NCBI GenBank assembly: GCA_020634435.1
Contig: JACKBS010000014.1
Coordinates: 124,001 to 188,000, forward strand
Source of the DNA: Ardenticatenaceae bacterium
Lineage (GTDB): Bacteria > Chloroflexota > Anaerolineae > Promineifilales > Promineifilaceae
Reading direction: 5' to 3'
Length of the DNA stretch: 64,000 nt
A model generated the notes under the pieces. The model worked only from the letters and a program-made list of their open reading frames with translations, was not told the origin of the DNA and did no database searches. Both the position numbers and the translations under genes were made by a program. This document shows positions 26,505 to 34,509 of the stretch, in pieces (positions within the stretch are counted from its first letter, which is position 1; every line of letters starts with the position of its first letter).

Positions 26505-26784
26505 GGCGCACTTTCCTCATGCAGTAGATTTCAAGTCACCATGTCATTGTAACCAGTCCAGGACAATTCCGCTATTTTCAATCGTTTGCCCAAACAGCAG
26601 AAACGGCCGTGAAAATGGCGTGTATTTTTTACAAATTTCCAGGTCCACATAACAGTTGGGATGTATTCCCTATTGTTGAAAATGGGCCGATTTTTGTAAC
26701 CTTGCCGTACTGGACTAGTACAGGAAATGATCTTTTAACCAACTTACGAGACCCTGTCTCGTACGATTACGAGTAGTATTGTTA

Positions 26785-27876
26785 ATGGCTAAATTATTAA
26801 TTATTGATGACGACCCCTTCATCACCGAATCTTTAAAAATTGGTTTGGGTGATCATGGTCACCAGGTATATGCCGGGCACAACGGCCGTGAGGGAGTCGC
26901 TCTAGTTCACGAGCTAACGCCCGACCTCGTTATTATTGACATGACCATGCCCGTGATGGACGGGCTGGAAGCCACCGAACACATCCGCCGCGATTCTGAC
27001 GTTCCCATCATTATGCTCACGGCCGAAACCGATGAAGATGATGTCGTCGCTGCCTTGGAAACCGGTGTGGATGAATACCTCAGCAAGCCCTTCCGCCTGA
27101 ATGAACTGGCTGCCCGCATCCATGCCCTAATCCGCCGCCACAACTGGAACGCCACCAAAATAGAGCAAGAAATTGCCCAAATTAAGCACAGCCTCATGGC
27201 CAACATGACCCATGAGCTGCGCACCCCCATTGCCTCTATCCAAAGCGCGTTGGAACTGGTTTTTGCCTCCGCTTCTTCAGAACACTTCGATGGTCAATTG
27301 CGCTTTTTAGAGCAGGTGCAGCACAACACGCACGTCCTCAACCGCCTGGTGGAGGATTTGCTAATTTTGGCCAAGATTGATGAAGGGCTGGAGATTTTGC
27401 GACGGCCGTTTTCCCTCCAGGCCGAAATTGAACGCACCATTCGCAAGAAAAGCAAAGAAATCGGGGAACGCAATCTGGTTGTCTACAATGAAATTGAAGA
27501 GCCGCTGGAAGTGAATGGCGATACCAACAAGCTGCGCCACCTCTTCTACCACCTGCTGGACAATGCCATCAAGTTCAGCCACCCTGGGCAGACCATCCAT
27601 ATTTGGACCCAGACCAACGACGATGGCGACTTGCAGCTGGTTTTTGCCGACCAGGGCATTGGCATTGCACTAGAAGACCAGGAAAAGATTTTTGATCGTT
27701 TCTGCCAGCTAGACGACAGCGACAGCCGCAGCTACGGCGGGCTGGGCATCGGCCTGACCATTGCACAAGCCATTGCCAAAGCCCACGGTGGTGAGATCGG
27801 CGTGCGCAGCGCACCCAATGCGGGCAGCCACTTCATCCTCACCCTGCCCATCGCCGAGGCCGACTGGCAAGTTTAA
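26785..27876 (+). CDS. Hybrid response regulator / histidine kinase
   Basis: The 363-residue protein has an N-terminal receiver domain (residues 1-115, DDD at 8-10, phospho-acceptor Asp52 in VIIDMTMPVMDG, Lys in LSKPF), then a HisKA dimerization helix with phospho-His near 143 in MTHELRTPIAS, and a HATPase_c domain (LLDNAIKFS N-box, DQGIGI G1, GGLGIGL G2). The order receiver-then-kinase is the reverse of typical hybrids. It carries no transmembrane or input domain, so it is cytoplasmic. I chose ATG at 26785 over a TTG two codons earlier. No cognate sensor or regulator gene is adjacent. Confidence 0.95.
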   Translation: MAKLLIIDDDPFITESLKIGLGDHGHQVYAGHNGREGVALVHELTPDLVIIDMTMPVMDGLEATEHIRRDSDVPIIMLTAETDEDDVVAALETGVDEYLSKPFRLNELAARIHALIRRHNWNATKIEQEIAQIKHSLMANMTHELRTPIASIQSALELVFASASSEHFDGQLRFLEQVQHNTHVLNRLVEDLLILAKIDEGLEILRRPFSLQAEIERTIRKKSKEIGERNLVVYNEIEEPLEVNGDTNKLRHLFYHLLDNAIKFSHPGQTIHIWTQTNDDGDLQLVFADQGIGIALEDQEKIFDRFCQLDDSDSRSYGGLGIGLTIAQAIAKAHGGEIGVRSAPNAGSHFILTLPIAEADWQV

Positions 27877-27882
27877 CTTTGC

Positions 27883-29133
27883 TCAATTGTTATCATTGGG
27901 AACGGCCGTTGCTGTCATTTCCGGCTCTAGTGTCGCTTCAGGCGTCGGCGAAACCTCTGGGGTAGGCGTCGGCGTTTTGTACGGCTCCGTCACCAGTTCT
28001 ACCGTCGTTAGCTGCCCCTCAACCACCTGTACCGGCTGCCGGTACTCCACCCCTTGAAGCTTCACGTACAGCGTGTACTCCCCTGGGCGCACATCGGCAA
28101 AAACAAAGTTTTCCGCCAGCAGCTCATCTGGATTAATGAGGTTTTGCGGGTCACCCTGGTAGCTAAAGGTATTGATAAATTCCGAATCGTTTCCTTCGGG
28201 GCCAATGAGCGTCACAATAACACCTTGCCACGGCCGTCCCTGCGGATCAACCAGCCGTCCAGCCACCACGCCGCGCGTCGGGCCAGGGTCCAGCCACAGC
28301 ATGGGGTTGCGCGTGGAGCTGAATTCATTGGTGCCAACACGAATCTCCAAATGCAGATGCGGCACCGTCGCGGCACCACCAACGCCCACTTCGGCCACGG
28401 GTTCGCCCTGCGACACGTGCTGCCCAACTTCGGCACTCAAGCCCAAAACATGGCCGTACAGCACGTAGATTGGCTGCCCCTGCCAGGTCTGATCCAGCTC
28501 AATGACCACCAGATGCCCGTACCAATCGCAGCGCCATCCCCACAGTTCCTGGTCATCCGCCTGGGACACCACAACTGTGCCATCCGCTACAGCCAGAACG
28601 GGCAGCCCCAGCTCACCCGCAATGTCAATGCCGTTGTGCAGCAGGTAACGGCCGTCGCCATCAGACCCATACGGAAAAGTTTTGTTGATGATCGTCCGCC
28701 CGCCACCGGGCACGGGCTTGATAAAGTCAAAATGGGCAAAGGGATCGCCTATGGGCTGGGGCCAGGGTTCAGCCGCTAGGAAGTTGCGGGTGTAGGCGGG
28801 TCGTACTGGGGCCGGATCAGGACATTGCCGATTGACAGGAACGGCCGTTGGCGTGATTGTTGCGGTGGGCGTGGCGGTCGGCGTTTCTGTCTGGGTTGGC
28901 TGCGGTGTCAGGGTCGGCGGATCGGTTGCCGTGGCCGCAGGTGTCCAGGTAGCCGAAGGCAGCGGTGTGGCGCTGGCTGCCAATGTTGGCAATGGTTCAG
29001 TCGCGATAGCCGCCACCACGGCGGGCTGCGCCGCGTTGACCACAGATCCTGCATCGGCCGTTTGTTGGCAGCCACTCCCCAAAACAATCAGCAAAATGCT
29101 GAGGAAAAAACCAAATCGTGTTGAATGCTTCAT
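27883..29133 (-). CDS. M23 (LytM) metallopeptidase lipoprotein
   Basis: From the ATG at 29133 the protein starts with a lipoprotein signal (lipobox LGSGC, Cys22), then a Thr/Pro-rich linker (about 45-110). The LytM/M23 domain has LHNGIDIAG (near 168) and PHLHLEIRVG (near 259), the zinc ligands of active family members. A C-terminal carboxypeptidase-regulatory-like beta domain (GRLVDPQGRPWQGVIVTLIGP) follows, then a second Pro/Thr tail. It would cut peptidoglycan cross-bridges or act as an amidase activator. It converges on the receiver/kinase gene, ending 6 bases away. Confidence 0.92.
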   Translation of the reverse strand: MKHSTRFGFFLSILLIVLGSGCQQTADAGSVVNAAQPAVVAAIATEPLPTLAASATPLPSATWTPAATATDPPTLTPQPTQTETPTATPTATITPTAVPVNRQCPDPAPVRPAYTRNFLAAEPWPQPIGDPFAHFDFIKPVPGGGRTIINKTFPYGSDGDGRYLLHNGIDIAGELGLPVLAVADGTVVVSQADDQELWGWRCDWYGHLVVIELDQTWQGQPIYVLYGHVLGLSAEVGQHVSQGEPVAEVGVGGAATVPHLHLEIRVGTNEFSSTRNPMLWLDPGPTRGVVAGRLVDPQGRPWQGVIVTLIGPEGNDSEFINTFSYQGDPQNLINPDELLAENFVFADVRPGEYTLYVKLQGVEYRQPVQVVEGQLTTVELVTEPYKTPTPTPEVSPTPEATLEPEMTATAVPNDNN

Positions 29134-29294
29134 CATGCTCCACCATCTTTGCGATGGGGTATTGTCGCTGAGGCGGAAACGGCCGTCAAATGAGACAATT
29201 CTCAGCACGTATTGACATGCCTCATCATAAGCTGTACAAAGCGCGAGGCAATCACCTACGCCGAATCAGCTTACAAAATCACAAAGGAGGATTT

Positions 29295-29747
29295 ATGGCA
29301 GCTACTACCATCTTTGAAGCACTCGGAGGGAATCCGGGTGTGCAAAAACTCGCCCACGCGTGGCATGAACAAGTTCTGGCCGACCCCATCGTCGCCCATG
29401 CGTTTAGTCATGGCTTTCACCCACAGCATACGGAGCGGCTGGCCGCTTACTGGGGCGAAGCATGGGGTGGTCCGCCAAACTATACCAGCCAGTACGGCAA
29501 TGAATCGTCGGTTGTTCGGATGCACAGCGGCAATGGCCCACACGAGGAGATGGATCGCCGGGCAATCGCCTGTTTTGACCGGGCGATGGATGACGTTGGC
29601 CTCACCGACCCTGCGCTCCGGCGCGTACTCCACGACTACTTTGCCTGGACCACAAGCAACACGATGGCCGCCTACCCGCACGCAGCGGACAGCGTGCCAG
29701 AAGATTTACGCATCCCGCAGTGGTCCTGGGGCGGTTTGCAACCATAA
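29295..29747 (+). CDS. Truncated haemoglobin (group II, TrHbO-like)
   Basis: I chose the ATG at 29295 because AAAGGAGG lies 7 bases upstream; the ORF's first 35 codons are not family-like. The 150-residue product matches truncated globins: FEALGGNPGVQKLAHAWHEQVL, then DPIVAHAF, and the probable proximal His77 in VRMHSGNGP. A Trp/Tyr-rich B/E region is present (AAYWGEAWGG). Group II truncated globins bind O2 or NO and are common in Chloroflexota. It precedes the T-box of the second valS by about 40 bases, with no terminator seen. Confidence 0.88.
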   Translation: MAATTIFEALGGNPGVQKLAHAWHEQVLADPIVAHAFSHGFHPQHTERLAAYWGEAWGGPPNYTSQYGNESSVVRMHSGNGPHEEMDRRAIACFDRAMDDVGLTDPALRRVLHDYFAWTTSNTMAAYPHAADSVPEDLRIPQWSWGGLQP

Positions 29748-29766
29748 TCGCGACGGGATTCGACTC

Positions 29767-29796
29767 TTGCCAGCAACGGCCGTTTCCCACTATAAT
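29767..29796 (+). promoter_or_regulatory. Sigma-70-type promoter of the second valS T-box transcript
   Basis: TTGCCA (29767-29772), 18-base spacer, TATAAT (29791-29796). The spacer holds an ACGGCCGT copy at 29776-29783. Transcription would start about 20 bases before T-box stem I. Confidence 0.8.
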
Positions 29797-29938
29797 CTCC
29801 CCAACAACTAAATACGCCATCATCTCCGGGAAGAGTAGCTGGCAACGATGTTGACAGAAAAGCAGGAACCATCAGGCTGAAAGTTCCCACAACAAACGCC
29901 CAACGAAAGTCACCCGGATAGATTACCGAAGAAATGGA

Positions 29939-30006
29939 CGGTAATCGGTAAACGGTCATCCGTAATCGGTAAAAACCGATAACCGTTCACCGATAACTGA
30001 TTACCG
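29939..30006. repeat. Tandem-unit inverted repeat, GGTAATC family (copy 3)
   Basis: CGGTAATCGGTAAACGGTCA-TCCGTAATCGGTAA faces ACCGATAACCGTTCACCGAT-AACTGATTACCG. It is inside the T-box leader. Confidence 0.85.
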
Positions 30007-30127
30007 ACAAAGTAGACCGGTACGGGTAAGCCCGTTACAGCGCAATCCTGATGGTAGTCGGGATAAAGTGTGGCAATAGCCTGGGGATTCATCCCCAGGA
30101 GCCAAAAAGAGGTGGTACCGCGGAATC

Positions 30128-30165
30128 AAGCCCATTTCGTCCTCAATGGATGATTTGGGCTTTTT
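30128..30165 (+). terminator. T-box terminator hairpin of second valS leader
   Basis: AAGCCCA...GTCC / GGAT...TTGGGCTT stem with a run of five T after it. It competes with the adjacent antiterminator. Confidence 0.85.
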
Positions 30166-30174
30166 AGATTCTGA

Positions 30175-30239
30175 GCCACAGAGATCACAGAGGAAAAAGA
30201 GAAAATCCCCTTAAAACTCTGTGTCCTCTGTGTCAAAAA
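30175..30239. repeat. Tandem-unit inverted repeat, CACAGAGNNCACAGAG family (copy 1)
   Basis: CCACAGAGATCACAGAGG faces CTCTGTGTCCTCTGTG. It lies between the T-box terminator and the valS start. A divergent copy is at 36171-36235; a half copy is at 19551-19580. Confidence 0.75.
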
Positions 30240-30254
30240 ATATGGAGGCAACTC

Positions 30255-32747
30255 ATGTCTTTACCTAAACGGTACAACCCAAAAACGGCCGAACCTGCCC
30301 TGCAAACTCAGTGGCAGGCCGACGGCACCTATCATTTTGATCCCAACGCGAATGCGCCCGTGTTCAGCATCGACACGCCGCCGCCGTCCGTGTCTGGCCA
30401 TTTGCATTTGGGGCACGTGTACTCCTATAGCCAGACCGACTTCATTGCCCGGTTCTTTCGCATGAACGGCCGTAACCTGTTCTATCCGATGGGCTTCGAT
30501 GATAACGGCCTGCCCACCGAAAAGCTGGTGGAGCGGCTGGAAGGCGTACGCGCCCCGGAAATTGGCCGCCAGGCGTTCATCGACCTATGCCTCAAAGTGA
30601 GCGAAGAAACCGAAGGCAAATACCGCGAACTGTGGCAGCGTCTGGGGCTGTCCATCGACTGGCGCTACACCTACCGCACCATCGACGACAATTCGCGCCG
30701 ACTTGCACAATGGTCGTTCCTCGATTTGCATCGCAAGGGGCTCGCGTACCGTCAAAAATCCCCGGCCATCTGGTGCCCGGAATGCCAAACCACCATCGCC
30801 CAGGCCGAACTGAACGATTTGGAGCGCGAAAGCACCTTCTACACCCTGGCCTTCAAGTTGGAAGATGGCACGACGTTACCCATTGCCACTACGCGCCCAG
30901 AACTACTGCCTGCCTGCGTAGCCGTGTTTGTGCACCCGGAAGACGGCCGTTTCACACCCCATCTCGGTCAACTAATCACCACACCCTACACACACCAGCA
31001 AGTGCCCCTGCTGGCCGATCCCGCCGCCGAGCCAGACAAAGGCACCGGCGCGGTAATGTGCTGCACCTTCGGCGACAATGCTGACGTGACCTGGTGGCGC
31101 ACCCACAACTTGCCCTTGATTGAAGCGATTGGTGGAGACGGCCGTCTCACCCCCGCCGCTAGCCCAGATTTAGCCGGACACACCACCGCCGAGGCCCGCC
31201 AAATCATTATTGGCAAGCTGCGCGAGGCGGGCGAACTGCTAGGCGAAGAGAAAATTAGCCAGCACGTGCGCACCCACGAGCGCTGCGACACGCCAGTAGA
31301 GTATCGCGTGGTGTCCCAATGGTTCATCCGCCTGCTCGATTTCAAAGAGGAATTGCTGGCGCAAGGCGAAAAAATCAACTGGCAGCCCGCGCACATGAAG
31401 CTGCGCTACCGTCAGTGGGTGGAAAATCTGGCCTGGGACTGGTGCATCTCGCGGCAGCGCTTTTTCGGCGTGCCCTTCCCCGTGTGGACCTGCGCCAATT
31501 GCGGCGAAACCATTTTGGCCGATGAGACAGATTTGCCAATTGATCCACTGACAGACCAGCCAAACCAACCTTGCCCAAGCTGCCATTCTACCAACTTCAT
31601 CCCCGAAGCGGACGTGATGGACACCTGGGCCACCTCCTCGCTGTCGCCACAAATTGTGGGCCAATGGGCTTTCTCCGAAAGCTTGCAAAACAATGCGCTT
31701 TACGAGCAAACCTACCCGTTCTCGCTGCGGCCGCAAGCGCACGAAATTATTCGCACCTGGGCCTTTTACACCATCGCCAAATCGTGGCTGCATTTTGGTA
31801 CGCTGCCTTTTGAATCGGTGGCCATTTCCGGCTGGGGATTAGCTCCCGCAGGCGAAGGCAAAATCAGCAAAAGCAAAAAGAGCAGCGTAACCGGCCCGAT
31901 GGAGATGATTGAGCAATACTCCGCCGATGCGGTGCGTTACTGGGCCGCCAGCACCGGCCTGGGCAAGGATGCCATCATCAGCGAGGAGAAAATTCAGGCG
32001 GGGGCGAAATTGGTGAACAAGTTGTGGAATGTGGCCCGATTTTGCCAACGGTTTTTGGAGAATTGGAGATTAGAGATTGGAGATTTAACGGCTCAACCAA
32101 TCTCCAATCTCCAATCTCCGATCTCCTCTACGCTAGCGGACCGGTGGTTGTTGGCGCATACGCAGCAGTTGATTGAGCGCACCACGAAGCTGTACGCGCA
32201 GTATGATTACGCCACGGCAAAAAGTGAAATCGAGCAGTTTTTCTGGCAAATTTTGGCGGATAACTATTTGGAGATGGCCAAGCTGCGGCTGTACGAAGGC
32301 GGTGAATCCAGTGAAGGGGCGCGTTACGCGCTGTATCATGCGCTGCTAACCACGCTCAAGCTGCTGGCACCCATTTTGCCCTTTGTAACAGAGCAAATTT
32401 ATCAGGGCATGTTTGCCGAAAGAGACGGGGCAACTTCGATTCACACATCAGCCTGGCCTGTGGGAGATGCAGCTTGGTGGGATGAAACGGCCGTAATCCA
32501 CGGTAACGAACTTGTGGAGATTGCAACGGCCGTTCGTCGCTACAAAAGTGAGCAAAACCTGTCGCTAGGTACCGAACTGGCTCGCCTGCACGTTCTCACC
32601 AATGACGCTGACCTTGCCACCCACCTGCAAACCGCCATTACCGATCTCACCAGCATCACGCGGGCCAAGGAGATTGTGTTGGAGAGTGGAAATGAGGTGG
32701 AAGGGAACGGCCGTTGGCAGCTCCATATCCAGGCGGAAGAACAGTAA
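30255..32747 (+). CDS. valS: Valyl-tRNA synthetase, archaeal-type
   Basis: A second ValRS, 830 residues, intact. HIGH is HLGH at 51-54 (HLHLGHVYSY) and KMSKS is replaced by KISKS near 536 (GEGKISKSKKSS), in the sequence ISGWGLAPAGEGKISKSK typical of the archaeal/Rickettsia-type ValRS. Two Cys pairs (CPEC near 173, CANC and CPSC near 416-440) suggest zinc knuckles. The DHFR-like editing domain is present. Residues about 603-625 are encoded by an intergenic-type repeat (32057-32126), inserted in frame between the catalytic domain and the anticodon-binding domain. It has its own T-box. It is the only unbroken valS here and may be the working enzyme. Confidence 0.96.
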   Translation: MSLPKRYNPKTAEPALQTQWQADGTYHFDPNANAPVFSIDTPPPSVSGHLHLGHVYSYSQTDFIARFFRMNGRNLFYPMGFDDNGLPTEKLVERLEGVRAPEIGRQAFIDLCLKVSEETEGKYRELWQRLGLSIDWRYTYRTIDDNSRRLAQWSFLDLHRKGLAYRQKSPAIWCPECQTTIAQAELNDLERESTFYTLAFKLEDGTTLPIATTRPELLPACVAVFVHPEDGRFTPHLGQLITTPYTHQQVPLLADPAAEPDKGTGAVMCCTFGDNADVTWWRTHNLPLIEAIGGDGRLTPAASPDLAGHTTAEARQIIIGKLREAGELLGEEKISQHVRTHERCDTPVEYRVVSQWFIRLLDFKEELLAQGEKINWQPAHMKLRYRQWVENLAWDWCISRQRFFGVPFPVWTCANCGETILADETDLPIDPLTDQPNQPCPSCHSTNFIPEADVMDTWATSSLSPQIVGQWAFSESLQNNALYEQTYPFSLRPQAHEIIRTWAFYTIAKSWLHFGTLPFESVAISGWGLAPAGEGKISKSKKSSVTGPMEMIEQYSADAVRYWAASTGLGKDAIISEEKIQAGAKLVNKLWNVARFCQRFLENWRLEIGDLTAQPISNLQSPISSTLADRWLLAHTQQLIERTTKLYAQYDYATAKSEIEQFFWQILADNYLEMAKLRLYEGGESSEGARYALYHALLTTLKLLAPILPFVTEQIYQGMFAERDGATSIHTSAWPVGDAAWWDETAVIHGNELVEIATAVRRYKSEQNLSLGTELARLHVLTNDADLATHLQTAITDLTSITRAKEIVLESGNEVEGNGRWQLHIQAEEQ
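32057..32126. repeat. Tandem-unit inverted repeat, GGAGATT family, inside valS coding sequence (copy 2)
   Basis: GGAGAATTGGAGATTAGAGA-TTGGAGATT faces AATCTCCAATCTCCAATCTC-CGATCTCC. The same sequence family is in a spacer at 21240-21303. It keeps the frame and adds about 23 residues (WRLEIGDL-TAQP-ISNLQSPIS). Confidence 0.9.
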
Positions 32748-32801
32748 TTGAGTAATTGGGTAATTGGTAATTACCAGTTACTCAATTACCCAATTACTAA
32801 A
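32745..32801. repeat. Tandem-unit inverted repeat, GTAATTGGGTAATT family (copy 2)
   Basis: GTAATTGAGTAATTGGGTAA-TTGGTAATTACC faces CAGTTACTCAATTACCC-AATTAC. Left end overlaps the valS stop codon (TAA at 32745-32747). It separates the convergent valS and ccdA genes. Confidence 0.85.
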
Positions 32802-33462
32802 GATTCGGAAGCACATCTACCCACAGGCCAAACAGTCCAATCGCCACCAGCAGCGCACCAGAAACGCGGGTGAGCAGCTTGTAATTTTGCCCCAGCCAGC
32901 GGGTAAATTTGCGCTGGAACGGCATGGCGATGAATGGCAGCAGCACCAGCGGCCAGCCAAAACCAATGCCAAAAAACAAAAAGTAGCTCAAGCTGCTAGA
33001 CAAATTGGCCACGCTGCCCGCGCCCAGCAAAAAGGCGCTCACAATCAGCGGGCCGGTGCACGGCAACGTCATCGGGCCAAGCATGAGGCCATAAACGTAT
33101 GCCCCAGCATACGGATTGCTCAGCAAAGGCGTTTGAGACACCGCCAGACGGTTGAAAGGATTGCGCCCCGTCAGCATCAGCAGCCCAAGGAAAATCACCA
33201 CGCCATAAATAATCGGCAGCACAACGGTCAGCACGCTGCCAAAACTTTGCTGAAGCAGATACAGAATCAGCCCCACTAGAAGCATCATACTGAGCACACC
33301 GCCTAAAACCAGTAGCCCTAACCATTTAGTGGCCGTCTGGGCGCGTTCGTTTTGGGCATTGCCCGCCAGGTACGCAATCAGGCCAGGGTAGAGCGGTAAA
33401 ATGCAAACATTTGTGAGAATGGCGCTGTTGCCCAGCACAAACGCCTCGAGTAATTGACTCAT
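32797..33462 (-). CDS. ccdA: Cytochrome c biogenesis / thiol-disulfide transporter, CcdA family
   Basis: The 221-residue protein is almost wholly hydrophobic, with about six transmembrane helices. The two reactive Cys of the family are in NVCILPLYPGL (near 19) and LPCTGPLIVSAF (near 134). CcdA carries reducing power from cytoplasmic thioredoxin across the membrane. The thioredoxin-like lipoprotein gene at 33532-34314 lies immediately upstream, an obvious electron acceptor. ATG start with AAAGG upstream. Confidence 0.92.
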   Translation of the reverse strand: MSQLLEAFVLGNSAILTNVCILPLYPGLIAYLAGNAQNERAQTATKWLGLLVLGGVLSMMLLVGLILYLLQQSFGSVLTVVLPIIYGVVIFLGLLMLTGRNPFNRLAVSQTPLLSNPYAGAYVYGLMLGPMTLPCTGPLIVSAFLLGAGSVANLSSSLSYFLFFGIGFGWPLVLLPFIAMPFQRKFTRWLGQNYKLLTRVSGALLVAIGLFGLWVDVLPNL

Positions 33463-33531
33463 TTTGGAAAACCTTTAGCTGGTATTTCCCCGGAAACTCT
33501 AAGTTTCCGGGGAAATGTGCGATCGTTGATT

Positions 33532-34314
33532 TTAGGAGGCGTCCTGAATGCTTTGCAGCAGCTCAGTGGGGCCTTCAAAACCGGTGGTCAGGTCGGTAGT
33601 GGAACCGTCTGCCCGAATGATGAAGTGGGGCGTAGAAGGTGGATTGGTGACGGTCTGGCCAAAGGTATCGGCCAGGGAAACAAGCACCTCGGGCGTGACA
33701 ACGGCAAAGGTCCAATTGAAGCCAGTTTCCTCGGTGTATGCGGCTAAGTCATCGTTGCTGATGGTCGTTTCTACACTGAGGCTGACAAAAACCACATCTT
33801 CATTATCGGCAAGCTGGGCGCGGGCTTCGGCGACATTGCCTAGCTGCTGGCGGCAGTTGGTGCACCAGGTAGCCATCGGCTCCACAAATACGGTTTTGCC
33901 CGCAAAATCGGCCAGTGTGAAGGTCTCGCCAGTGCGCACATCAGTGAGTTCGCTGGTCATCCACAAAGGCAGATCGCTCATCATGTCGTCGCTCATATCT
34001 TCGGACATAGATTCGGCGTCTTCCATTGTTTCTTCCAGTTCAGCCATGCCTTCTTCGTGATCGGTCATGGTCATGTCTTCGTCCATGGATTCATCCATCA
34101 TTTCGTCATCCATTGACTCGTCCATGCTTTCGTCCATCATCTCATCGTCCATAGACTCATCCATCATCTCGTCATCGGACATGGTGTCATCCATCATTTC
34201 TTCAGAGGTGTTGGCATCTGACGTGCTGGGTTCAACGGCCGTTTCCGTTCCGCCACCACACGCGACGAGCAATAAAACCAGGGACAATAAAAGATACAGT
34301 TTCAAATTTTTCAT
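33532..34314 (-). CDS. Thioredoxin-fold lipoprotein with Met/Asp/Glu-rich repeat region
   Basis: The ATG at 34314 follows GAGGAG and gives a lipoprotein signal (Cys19). Residues about 38-115 are dominated by Met, Asp, Glu and Ser in repeats such as DDEMMDESMD. The C-terminal thioredoxin/TlpA-like domain has ATWCTNCRQQ (CxxC near 152-155), STPHFIIRADG (cis-Pro region) and EGPTELLQSI. It should be a reductase or thiol sensor outside the membrane, fed by the adjacent CcdA. The Met/acid repeats resemble metal-binding Met motifs but no family is certain; copper or iron handling is inference. Confidence 0.9.
   Translation of the reverse strand: MKNLKLYLLLSLVLLLVACGGGTETAVEPSTSDANTSEEMMDDTMSDDEMMDESMDDEMMDESMDESMDDEMMDESMDEDMTMTDHEEGMAELEETMEDAESMSEDMSDDMMSDLPLWMTSELTDVRTGETFTLADFAGKTVFVEPMATWCTNCRQQLGNVAEARAQLADNEDVVFVSLSVETTISNDDLAAYTEETGFNWTFAVVTPEVLVSLADTFGQTVTNPPSTPHFIIRADGSTTDLTTGFEGPTELLQSIQDAS
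34070..34210. repeat. Short tandem repeats encoding Met-Asp-Glu-Ser units
   Basis: About ten near copies of a 12- to 24-base unit (TCATCCATCATCTCGTCATC on the plus strand), diverged, all in frame in the thioredoxin lipoprotein. Expansion and contraction of the units would change the repeat length without breaking the gene. Confidence 0.8.
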
Positions 34315-34509
34315 GGGTCGTTTCTCCTCGAAAATCATCTATTTGGAATTGGCAGCCGAAAAGTGGCTGACAGCAAGGAAGATACCGGGGAAGGATTACG
34401 GCCGTATTCCCAAATGCTTACAAATTGCTTACGGGGGATGTGGAGAGATCGCGGAGCAACCTGAGAGCGCCGAGAACACAAAAAACCTCCGCACTCTCAG
34501 CGGTAAAAA

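Larger units (their letters stand above)
29820..30170 (+). promoter_or_regulatory. T-box leader, valine specifier (GUC), upstream of archaeal-type valS
   Basis: Stem I begins with CCGGGAAGAGTAGC near 29828. A distal stem GGAAC/GTTCC follows. On the 3' side, CGAAAGTCACCCGG holds GTC (29909-29911), a valine codon, and CCCGG pairs with the initial CCGGG. The CTGGGG/CCCCAG hairpin at 30081-30098 fits stem III. GAGGTGGTACCGCGG at 30109-30123 is the antiterminator bulge sequence. A terminator hairpin follows. A GGTAATC-type hairpin repeat sits between stem I and stem III, at the same place as in the first valS leader. Confidence 0.9.
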
